Source: Geobacteraceae bacterium
GTDB lineage: Bacteria > Desulfobacterota > Desulfuromonadia > Desulfuromonadales > BM103
DNA length: 60,718 nucleotides
Assembly: GCA_024641085.1 (NCBI GenBank)
Contig: JAHEDT010000014.1
Coordinates: 1 to 60,718 of the forward strand
Direction: 5' to 3'
The notes below the pieces were generated by a model that saw only the letters and a program-made list of their open reading frames with translations, made no database searches and was not told the origin of the DNA. Each line of letters begins with the position of its first letter. The stretch's first letter is position 1. Both the position numbers and the translations under genes were made by a program. Of the stretch, positions 42,845-49,883 are shown piece after piece.

Positions 42845-43288
42845 ATGCGTGTGCTGCGCCTTGTCGAAACGGTGCTGACGCTCTCTTTTGTGGTCACCTT
42901 GGCCGGGTGCATGTCTCCACCCAAGCCTGCGGAGTTTTTCCAGCCGGTATCGCTGCAACAGCACCAGATCAAAAGCCGAGTGTTTGAAACCAGCAATGAA
43001 ATCACGATTATGAGAGCCTGCACCAACGTGCTGATGGACAACAGCTTCCAAGTCTATGAAGCGGAAAGTCAGCTGGGTTGGATTTCGGCACGTAAGCTCA
43101 AATTTATCCCATTAGAGATGCCAGCACCGGCTTCATCCAGCGCAACGATCCTCGTCTACCCTAATGCAAGCCGCCCCGAAACGTCGATTGTGCGGATCAG
43201 CATTCAAAATGTGGTTGATGCGGATATTTACCAGGAACTGTTCGCCAGAATTTCCCAGTCTCTGTTTGTGAAGGCTCAGCCGCTATGA
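42845..43288 (+). CDS. Paralogous lipoprotein A of the array
   Basis: The 147-residue lipoprotein has lipobox TLAGC, with Met at +2. The core HQIKSRVFETSNEITIMRAC, then LGWISARK, and the tail DIYQELFARISQSLF align with the three following proteins. Relative to them it has lost the LQDLGF signature (NVLMDNSFQV instead). No characterised family is recognised. It starts 7 bp after the BamE-like gene and overlaps the next gene by 4 bp (ATGA). Confidence 0.75.
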   Translation: MRVLRLVETVLTLSFVVTLAGCMSPPKPAEFFQPVSLQQHQIKSRVFETSNEITIMRACTNVLMDNSFQVYEAESQLGWISARKLKFIPLEMPAPASSSATILVYPNASRPETSIVRISIQNVVDADIYQELFARISQSLFVKAQPL

Positions 43289-43719
43289 GGAAACACCTGA
43301 CAAGAATGCCATTCCTGTTTGCTCTCGGGCTGCTCCTGATCTCGGTCGGTGGATGTGTTTCCACCCAGGAACGACTACTCGATTCGGACACGAGCCAACT
43401 GCAACTGCGCAGTTTCCAGTCCCGGGCTTTTGAGACAACCGACCAGATGAAGACGCTCCGGACTGTGATGTTAACACTGCAGGACCTCGGATTTATCCTC
43501 ACCTCGGCAGAAGCCGGGGTGGGGAGCGTGACCGCCAGTAAATGGAACCGGAGTCTGATGATTATCACCGTGTCGGTCCGTCCGCGGGGGGAAACCCAGA
43601 TGCTGGTGCGGGCCAATTGCCAGATTGACAAGGAACTGGTCAACGATCCTGTCCCATACCAGATGTTTTTTTCAGCTTTGGCAAAGGCGATGTTTCTAGA
43701 GGCACACGAGGTTGAATAA
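43285..43719 (+). CDS. Paralogous lipoprotein B of the array
   Basis: The 144-residue lipoprotein has lipobox SVGGC. The shared core reads LRSFQSRAFETTDQMKTLRT, followed by LQDLGFILTSAEAGVGSVTA and SKW, and the tail is YQMFFSALAKAMFLEA. Predicted as an alpha/beta domain with an early charged helix and a C-terminal helix. Its start overlaps the stop of gene A, indicating translational coupling. Function unknown. Confidence 0.75.
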   Translation: MRKHLTRMPFLFALGLLLISVGGCVSTQERLLDSDTSQLQLRSFQSRAFETTDQMKTLRTVMLTLQDLGFILTSAEAGVGSVTASKWNRSLMIITVSVRPRGETQMLVRANCQIDKELVNDPVPYQMFFSALAKAMFLEAHEVE

Positions 43720-43763
43720 CGGCAGATGAACGGCCGGCGGCATAGCTTGATGGGATAACCAAG

Positions 43764-44300
43764 ATGAGAAGGCGGGGTTTGACAGTCAGCTGCATGATTG
43801 GCCTGGTGGCTCTGGCTGCCTGCGTGCCCAAGCCCATCCCGGAGGACCTGCGCATAACCTCTGAAAGCCTGGTCAGCAGGCAGCAGCAGACCAGGATATT
43901 TGAGACCGAAGATGAAGCCAGGGTACTGGCCGCCAGTTCTGCGGTCCTCCAGGATCTCGGCTTCCTCATCGATGAAAGCGAACAGCAGCTGGGTCTGTTG
44001 GTAGGATCGAAGATGCGTGACGCTATCAATCCGGTCGAGGTGGTCCTCATGACGATCCTGGCAATCATGGCCAAGTCCGACCCGGTCTACAGCGAGCGTC
44101 AGCTGATGCGCATCAGCCTGGTGACGACACCGAGCATGCAAACCCTGACGGGGATTTCGGTAAGGGTCACATTTCAGCGAATCGTCTATCTCAACAATGG
44201 TAGGGAGTCCAGGCTTGAAACCCTGGGGACACCCGAGATTTATGAGGAGTTCTTCGCCAAGCTCTCCAAGGCCCTGTTCCTGGAAGGGAAAGAGCTATGA
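43764..44300 (+). CDS. Paralogous lipoprotein C of the array
   Basis: The 178-residue lipoprotein has lipobox ALAAC. The shared core is QQQTRIFETEDEARVLAAS, then LQDLGFLIDESEQQLGLLVG and SKMRD; the tail is IYEEFFAKLSKALFLEGKEL. It is the longest paralog, carrying an insertion with a hydrophobic stretch (VEVVLMTILAIMAK) after the SK motif. It is 44 bp from gene B and overlaps gene D by 4 bp. Confidence 0.75.
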   Translation: MRRRGLTVSCMIGLVALAACVPKPIPEDLRITSESLVSRQQQTRIFETEDEARVLAASSAVLQDLGFLIDESEQQLGLLVGSKMRDAINPVEVVLMTILAIMAKSDPVYSERQLMRISLVTTPSMQTLTGISVRVTFQRIVYLNNGRESRLETLGTPEIYEEFFAKLSKALFLEGKEL

Positions 44301-44695
44301 TGCCTTGGTTCAGAGTGCTTGCAGCGTTGGTTCTGCTTTCAGCCTGCACGGAGTTGTCCCCGCGCGAAATCGTCTTCGAAGATGCCGCCCGTCAACAGCA
44401 GTTGCGCACGATCCAGACCCATTCATTCTCTGTGACAAATCGTATCAAGACCATGCGGGCAGTGATCGTGACACTGCAGGACCTCGACTTCGTCATCGAC
44501 CAGGCTGATTCGCAGCTCGGCTTCATCAGTGCCACCAAGCTCAACGGCTACCACCTGGACGCTTCTGTCCTGGTTGACGATACTACCCCCGATCGGCTGC
44601 TGGTCCGGGTAAGCTTTGCCGCCGGACTGCAACCAATACAGGATGACTCCTACCAGGAATTTTTCACTTCCCTGCAGAAAAACCTTATCCCATAG
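44297..44695 (+). CDS. Paralogous lipoprotein D of the array
   Basis: The 132-residue lipoprotein has lipobox LLSAC. The shared core is QLRTIQTHSFSVTNRIKTMR, then LQDLDFVIDQADSQLGFISA and TKLNGYH; the tail is SYQEFFTSLQKNLIP, shorter than in the paralogs. It overlaps the end of gene C (ATGA) and closes the operon. No terminator is obvious downstream. Confidence 0.75.
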   Translation: MMPWFRVLAALVLLSACTELSPREIVFEDAARQQQLRTIQTHSFSVTNRIKTMRAVIVTLQDLDFVIDQADSQLGFISATKLNGYHLDASVLVDDTTPDRLLVRVSFAAGLQPIQDDSYQEFFTSLQKNLIP

Positions 44696-45021
44696 TCGGT
44701 GCGGGTTCCAATGGCAGCTTCACCCGGCCCTCCAAGACGCCCTTCCCTCTGGGAACAGAGCAAAAGGCTCTCACCGCTTAAAATCGAAGGCCCTTTATAA
44801 ATGAGTTCGCAGGTATCAACCAGCAAACACGTGAAATTCGCTCGCCTTCCCAAAAGACCCTGACAATACGGCGATCAGCCTGGCAACGGTTGCCATAAAG
44901 CCCCTATTCATGACGGCGGCACTGGTAACGAGGTTTCCGGGTTTCGAAGCCACTTTTATCCTTGAGCTGACCAACGCTAGCGATGCAAATTTGCAACTGC
45001 ACAAGGTTGTTCAAAAATTTG

Positions 45022-45107
45022 GTTTTCGGCTTTGACAAGCTCAAGCCTAAAACATTGTTCGAAATTTCGTTTTCGGATTTGACAAGTTCAAGCCTAAAAC
45101 ATATGAT
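45022..45107 (+). repeat. 47-bp tandem duplication of promoter sequence
   Basis: Two direct copies share TTTTCGG-TTTGACAAG-TCAAGCCTAAAACA with a few mismatches and a 47-bp period (TTGACA at 45032 and 45079). Only the downstream copy has a good -10. Confidence 0.8.
45079..45107 (+). promoter_or_regulatory. Near-consensus sigma70 promoter of dctP
   Basis: TTGACA (45079-45084), a 17-nt spacer and TATGAT (45102-45107), 57 bp upstream of the dctP ATG. Confidence 0.75.
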
Positions 45108-45164
45108 GAAATGTATTTAACCACCCTTATTGGCTCGTCACTCAACGGATCAGGAGGAATTGTT

Positions 45165-46259
45165 ATGGAAAAAAGTAATCGGCGTGATTTTCTGAAGAAG
45201 GCGACAACTGCGACAGCTGCAGCTGCTGCAGTGACAACCATCGGCGCCCCGGCGATTGTCAGAGCGGCAGAGAAAATCCAATGGAAAATGACCACCACCT
45301 GGCCGCCGCATTTTCCAGTGCTCGGTGAAGGGGCGGACAAACTGGCAAAATTGATCGGAGATATGTCGGGAGGTCGACTGACCGTTCAGGTTTACGGGGG
45401 CGGCGAGCTGGTTCCGCCGCTCGAGGCATTTGACGCCGTCAGCCAGGGAGTGGTTCAAATGGGACACGGTGCGGCCTACTACTGGGCCGGGAAAATGCCG
45501 GCGGCACAGTTCTTCGCCGCGGTTCCCTTCGGCATGAACGCCCAGGGGATGAATGCCTGGATCTATACGGGCGGCGGCCAGGAGCTCTGGGATGAGCTCT
45601 ATGCGCCCTTCAATCTCAAGCCGATGCCGGCTGGCAATACTGGCGTACAGATGGGCGGCTGGTTCAACCGCGAGATCAAGAGCATCGACGATTTCAAGGG
45701 ACTGAAGATGCGCATCCCGGGGTTGGGTGGCAAGGTACTGGCCAAGGCCGGCGGGACTGCAATTCTCTCGGCCGGTGGCGAAATCTACACCAATCTCGAG
45801 CGCGGCGTCATCGACGCCACCGAATGGGTCGGACCTTACAACGATTACAAGATGGGCTTCTACAAGGTTGCCAAGTACTACTACTACCCAGGTTGGCATG
45901 AGCCGGGCACCGTGCTGGAGACTTTCGTCAACAAGAAGGCCTTCGAGGCCCTGCCCAAGGACCTCCAGGAAATCGTCACGACGGCCGCCATGGCGTCCAA
46001 CCTGTGGATGCTCTGTGAATCGGAGACCAAGAACAACTTCTACCTTGATAAAATGGTCAAGGAAGAGGGCGTTGTTCTCAAGGCGTTCCCGGATGACGTT
46101 ATCCGCAAGCTGCGCGGCTATTCGGCCGAAGTTCTTGAGGAGGTCGTTGCCAAGGACCCGATGAGCAAGAAAGTTTACGAAAGCTTCCGCAAGTTCCAGA
46201 AACAACATCAGGCCTGGGGCAAGATTTCCGAAGTCGCCTACGCATCCATGGCCGAATAA
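45165..46259 (+). CDS. dctP: TRAP transporter substrate-binding protein (DctP family, TakP-like)
   Basis: The 364-residue precursor has a Tat-type leader (SNRRDFLKK, then an Ala-rich core, cleavage near VRAA). The mature protein has the DctP pattern: WKMTTTWPPHFPVLGEGADK, GGELVPPLEAFDAVSQG, GWFNREIKSIDDFKGLKMRI and GVIDATEWVGPYND. The WPPHFP and WVGP segments resemble TakP-type 2-oxoacid binders. AGGAGG precedes ATG 45165; the frame extends 18 codons further upstream. It is transcribed alone, convergent with dctM. Confidence 0.92.
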   Translation: MEKSNRRDFLKKATTATAAAAAVTTIGAPAIVRAAEKIQWKMTTTWPPHFPVLGEGADKLAKLIGDMSGGRLTVQVYGGGELVPPLEAFDAVSQGVVQMGHGAAYYWAGKMPAAQFFAAVPFGMNAQGMNAWIYTGGGQELWDELYAPFNLKPMPAGNTGVQMGGWFNREIKSIDDFKGLKMRIPGLGGKVLAKAGGTAILSAGGEIYTNLERGVIDATEWVGPYNDYKMGFYKVAKYYYYPGWHEPGTVLETFVNKKAFEALPKDLQEIVTTAAMASNLWMLCESETKNNFYLDKMVKEEGVVLKAFPDDVIRKLRGYSAEVLEEVVAKDPMSKKVYESFRKFQKQHQAWGKISEVAYASMAE

Positions 46260-46280
46260 TTTTTGTTGCCCAACCAAGAA

Positions 46281-46310
46281 AAAGGCCCGCCAAATTGGCG
46301 GGCCTTTTTT
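46281..46310. terminator. Terminator of dctP
   Basis: A 13-bp stem AAAGGCCCGCCAA/TTGGCGGGCCTTT, with a short loop at AAATT, followed by six T. A-rich sequence precedes it, so it may also act on the minus strand. Confidence 0.9.
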
Positions 46311-46332
46311 ATTCGAACTTATAACCAAAACA

Positions 46333-46493
46333 AAGGTTAGCCACTAAGTCACCAAGTCACGAAGCCATCACTGTTATTGCTGAGCAAGCAACACTTGCTG
46401 GGCCTGATGAATTGAGCTTAAACCTGCATAATGTCCTTTTGGGTGCCTTCGTGTCCTCGTGGCAAGCATCACCTTTTTGGGGGTTATAGAACC
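46333..46493 (+). repeat. Dispersed MITE-like repeat R1, copy 3
   Basis: Begins AAGGTTAGCCACTAAGTCAC and ends AAGCATCACCTTTTTGGGGG followed by TTATAGAACC. It shares orientation with copy 2. The end segments CACCAAGTCACGAAG and CTTCGTGTCCTCGTGG form imperfect terminal inverted repeats. It lies between the convergent dctP and dctM genes. Confidence 0.75.
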
Positions 46494-46501
46494 GTTTTTA
46501 T

Positions 46502-47827
46502 TTACGGGTGCTTGGCCATGACTTTCGGCAGCCAGGTGACCGTCTCCGGCCAGAAGACCACCATCACCAGGCAGACCAGCTGGATGGCGATAAACGGGAT
46601 AATGCCGCGGTAGATCTGCGCGGTGCTGACCTGCGGAGGCGCCACCCCTTTCAGGTAGAAAAGGGAGAAACCGAACGGTGGGGTTAGGAATGAGGTCTGC
46701 AGGTTGAGCGCGATCAGGATCCCGACCCAGAGCAGATCAACCCCCATATGCTGGAAGATCGGCGCCACTACGGGAACGATGATGAAGGTAATCTCGATAA
46801 AATCGATGAAGAAGCCGGCAATAAAGATCACCAGCATGACTATGAACAGGAAATGGTGTGCCTCGAGGCCCGCCTCCATGATCAGCCCGGTGATGTATCG
46901 GTCACCGTTGAGACCGCGGAAGACCAGGCCGAAAGCGGTCGCACCGACCAGCAGGATGAAGACCATGCAGGTCAGGGTGGTGGTGCCGCGCATGACCTCG
47001 CGCAGGGTTTGCATACTCAGCTTCTTCTGCCACAGGGTCAGCAGCGTCGCCCCCAGGGCGCCGACGGCCGCCGCCTCGGTCGGTGAGGCAATTCCGGCGA
47101 AGATCGAGCCGAGCACCGCCAGGATCAGGAAGAAGGGGAGCAGGAAGGCGCGAATGATGCGGCGATACATGCCGACCGCACGGAAATCGGCCAGTTCTGC
47201 GGCAGGCATCGCCGGAGCGGATTTGGGCCGGAAAAAAGCGATCAGCAAGATCCAGAGGACATAAAGGACCACCAGCAATAACCCCGGGATGACCGCTCCG
47301 ATAAACATGTCCCCGATGGAAATGTTCAGGACGCTGCCGAGCAGGACCAGCACGATGCTCGGAGGAATGATCTGGCCGAGGGTCCCGGCCGCGCAGATGG
47401 TTCCGGTCGAGAGTTCTACCGAGTAGCCGCGCTTCAGCATGGTCGGCAAGGACAGCAGTCCCATGGTGACGACCGTGGCGCCGACGATCCCGGTTGAGGC
47501 GGCCAGCACCGCACCGACGACGATTACAGAAATCGCCAGCCCGCCGCGCATTTTTCCGAATAGCATCGCCATGGTTTCCAGCAGTTCTTCCGCCAGGCCC
47601 GACTTTTCCAACATCAATCCCATGTAGACAAAGAGCGGCACCGCAATCAGCACGTAGTTGGTCATGGTGCCCCAAATACGCAGCGGCATAAGCTGGAAAA
47701 AGTCCAAGCCAAAGGTCAGGTAGCCGAAAATCAGGGACACGCCGCCCAGGGTAAAGGCCACCGGGAAACCGAGCAGCAGCATGGCGAAAACCGTGCCGAA
47801 GAGGACCAGGGAAATATACTCAGGCAT
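46502..47827 (-). CDS. dctM: TRAP transporter large permease (DctM)
   Basis: The 441-residue polytopic membrane protein has the DctM pattern: LFGTVFAMLLLGFPVAFTLG, PLFVYMGLMLEKSGLAEELL, GGLAISVIVVGAVLAASTG, VGATVVTMGLLSLPTMLKRG, GTICAAGTLGQIIPPSIVLV and GIASPTEAAAVGALGA. Length is normal. It starts inside the 3' end of dctQ (8-bp overlap). Its partner binding protein is on the opposite strand. Confidence 0.94.
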   Translation of the reverse strand: MPEYISLVLFGTVFAMLLLGFPVAFTLGGVSLIFGYLTFGLDFFQLMPLRIWGTMTNYVLIAVPLFVYMGLMLEKSGLAEELLETMAMLFGKMRGGLAISVIVVGAVLAASTGIVGATVVTMGLLSLPTMLKRGYSVELSTGTICAAGTLGQIIPPSIVLVLLGSVLNISIGDMFIGAVIPGLLLVVLYVLWILLIAFFRPKSAPAMPAAELADFRAVGMYRRIIRAFLLPFFLILAVLGSIFAGIASPTEAAAVGALGATLLTLWQKKLSMQTLREVMRGTTTLTCMVFILLVGATAFGLVFRGLNGDRYITGLIMEAGLEAHHFLFIVMLVIFIAGFFIDFIEITFIIVPVVAPIFQHMGVDLLWVGILIALNLQTSFLTPPFGFSLFYLKGVAPPQVSTAQIYRGIIPFIAIQLVCLVMVVFWPETVTWLPKVMAKHP

Positions 47828-48380
47828 GTTGCTCCCCTTCGATATTTTCGGTTTTTGGTGGCATCGAATCCAGGGGTTTGCCGATCAGGGTGCAGAAGGA
47901 ACGCAGCGCCATGGCAACCCCCTGCAGCAGAACCAGGGCAAATCCGGCCGGGATCATCGCTTTCAGCAGGTAACGGTAGGGGAGCCCCCCGGGATCGGGA
48001 CTGGTCTCCTGAATCATGTAGCTCATGCTGATAAACCCGTTGCAGGTCCAGATCACCAGGATAGAAAAGGGGATCAGGAAAACCAGGCTGCCGAAGAGGT
48101 CGATCATCGCCTTGCCACGTGGCGAGAGGGTGGTATAGATGACATCGACCCGGACATGGCCGTCTTGCTTGAGGGTATAGGCTGCGCCGATCAGGAAGAG
48201 GACGGCAAAGATATGCCATTCCATTTCCTGAACCGCAACGCTGCTGCTGCGCAGGAAGTAGCGGGTAAAAACGTCATAGCAGACGACCGCGACCAGCAGG
48301 GTGCTCAGCCAGGAGATACACTGGCCGACCCGGTTGTTCAGACCATCGATCAGATGCACCACCAGATGAATGATTTTCAT
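47820..48380 (-). CDS. dctQ: TRAP transporter small permease (DctQ)
   Basis: The 186-residue protein has four hydrophobic segments and the DctQ pattern: LSTLLVAVVCYDVFTRYFLR, VAVQEMEWHIFAVLFLIGAA, YTLKQDGHVRVDVIY and GFALVLLQGVAMALR. ATG 48380 has GGAG 6-7 nt upstream; the frame extends 22 codons further without support. It is the first gene of the dctQM operon. Confidence 0.92.
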   Translation of the reverse strand: MKIIHLVVHLIDGLNNRVGQCISWLSTLLVAVVCYDVFTRYFLRSSSVAVQEMEWHIFAVLFLIGAAYTLKQDGHVRVDVIYTTLSPRGKAMIDLFGSLVFLIPFSILVIWTCNGFISMSYMIQETSPDPGGLPYRYLLKAMIPAGFALVLLQGVAMALRSFCTLIGKPLDSMPPKTENIEGEQHA

Positions 48381-48693
48381 GCAAAACTCCAGATTAATCG
48401 GGCTATAAGAACTGTTCAGGGTAAAGGAGAGCATGCAGCCTGTCAATGCAGTTTTCTTTCAAAATATTTATTGTCAGGGGAATATTCGTGCAAATCAGCG
48501 CACCGGAAGCCGACAGCAGGAAAAGTCCCGCCGGAACTGCAAGGCTTTGAACGGTAAGACCCTATCACATATCGAAGATAGCTCTCGATGAAAACGGAGG
48601 GCAAAGATAAATCTCAGGCTTGCACAAGATTGTAATCAACAAACATTTCTGTTAAGTTTGCGCCTCTGAATACAATCGATTGGAGTATCGACA
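48381..48693. other. Divergent region dctQ-trpS
   Basis: This 313-bp gap holds the dctQM promoter and a short AT-rich leader for trpS. No further feature is seen; I did not find a convincing T-box or trp leader. Confidence 0.5.
48418..48446 (-). promoter_or_regulatory. Sigma70-type promoter of dctQM
   Basis: On the minus strand TTGACA (48446-48441), a 17-nt spacer and TACCCT (48423-48418), about 40 bp upstream of the dctQ start. Confidence 0.5.
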
Positions 48694-49659
48694 ATGCGTG
48701 TACTATCCGGCATCCAGCCCTCCGGTTCCCTGCACCTGGGCAATTACTTCGGCATGATGTCGAAGATGATCGCCTACCAGGAAGAAGCCGAGTTGTACTG
48801 CTTTATTGCCAACTACCATGCCCAGACCTCGCTCAGCGATGGCAAGGCTCTCGCCCGCGGCACCCTTGAAGCAGCTGCCAACTTCCTGGCCCTCGGCATG
48901 GACCCGGAGAAGAGCACCTTCTGGGTGCAGTCCGATCTCCCCGAAGTCCAGGAACTGGCCTGGATCCTGTCCAACTTCACGCCGATGGGATTGCTCGAGC
49001 GCTGCCACAGCTACAAGGACAAGGTCGTCAAGGGGATCGCCGCCAACCACGGGCTGTTCGCCTACCCGGTGCTGATGACCGCCGATATCCTGCTTTTCCA
49101 GAGCGATAAAGTGCCGGTCGGCAAGGACCAGAAGCAGCACGTCGAAGTCGCCCGCGACATCGCCATCAAGTTCAACAACGAGTACGGTGATATCTTCACC
49201 CTGCCTGAGCCCGAGATCGACGAAGAGGTCGCCACGGTGCCAGGCCTGGACGGCCAGAAGATGAGTAAGAGTTACGGCAACACCATCGATCTCTTTGCTG
49301 AAGACAAGGCGCTGCGCAAGCAAATCATGCGTATCGTCACCGCCCCCATTTCGGTCGAAGACCCTAAGGACCCCGACGCCTGCAACGTTTACAAGATCTT
49401 CCGCCTCTTCCTCGACAAAGCCGGCGATTCCGCTTTAAGGGAGCGCTACCGGGCCGGCGGGTTGGCTTTTGGCGACGTCAAGCAGGAGCTGTTCGAAACA
49501 GTGCGCGACTACTTTGCGCCGCTGGCCGAGTACCGCAAGGAACTACTCGCCAACCCGGACGGGATTCGCGCGACCCTTGCCCAGGGAGCCGACAAAGCGC
49601 GCTACGCAGCGAGCAAAACGCTGCGCAAGGTGCGCAAGAAGACCGGACTGGTCTATTAA
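48694..49659 (+). CDS. trpS: Tryptophan-tRNA ligase
   Basis: The 321-residue class I aminoacyl-tRNA synthetase charges tRNA-Trp. The HIGH-type motif is in GIQPSGSLHLGNYF, the KMSKS motif in DGQKMSKSYGNT, and TADILLFQSDKVPVGKDQKQ is typical of TrpRS. Length is normal. TTGGAG precedes the ATG. Its terminator lies about 90 bp downstream. Confidence 0.96.
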   Translation: MRVLSGIQPSGSLHLGNYFGMMSKMIAYQEEAELYCFIANYHAQTSLSDGKALARGTLEAAANFLALGMDPEKSTFWVQSDLPEVQELAWILSNFTPMGLLERCHSYKDKVVKGIAANHGLFAYPVLMTADILLFQSDKVPVGKDQKQHVEVARDIAIKFNNEYGDIFTLPEPEIDEEVATVPGLDGQKMSKSYGNTIDLFAEDKALRKQIMRIVTAPISVEDPKDPDACNVYKIFRLFLDKAGDSALRERYRAGGLAFGDVKQELFETVRDYFAPLAEYRKELLANPDGIRATLAQGADKARYAASKTLRKVRKKTGLVY

Positions 49660-49748
49660 TGTGGTTCTGTCAAGACTCTTTAGTTGATAATTGGTGTATC
49701 AAATATCCCTAGGTGATGTAAAAACGACTTGCAGCAATACTTATAGGA

Positions 49749-49786
49749 AAGCCCCAACATGCGATAGCAAGTCGGGGCTTTTTTGT
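49749..49786 (+). terminator. Terminator of trpS
   Basis: Stem AAGCCCC/GGGGCTT with an 18-nt loop and a TTTTTT tract. The surrounding GCAATAC left flank and GTCTTGCATG right flank resemble a diverged member of the R2 hairpin family. Confidence 0.75.
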
Positions 49787-49883
49787 CTTGCATGTCGTGA
49801 ATAATAAGACGCTTTTCAATTATGATCATTTACTCAAATGGGTTTGCCATTTTGCACGCCTACAGGCCTTGAACGCCTCCGTA

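Larger units (their letters stand above)
44696..45164. other. Intergenic region before the TRAP binding protein
   Basis: The 469-bp gap contains a 47-bp tandem duplication and a strong promoter (45032-45107). A short plus-strand frame (about 44880-45034, with an internal Met at 44910, ending LHKVVQKFGFRL) looks coding-like but matches no family I recognise. It could be a gene remnant. Confidence 0.5.
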
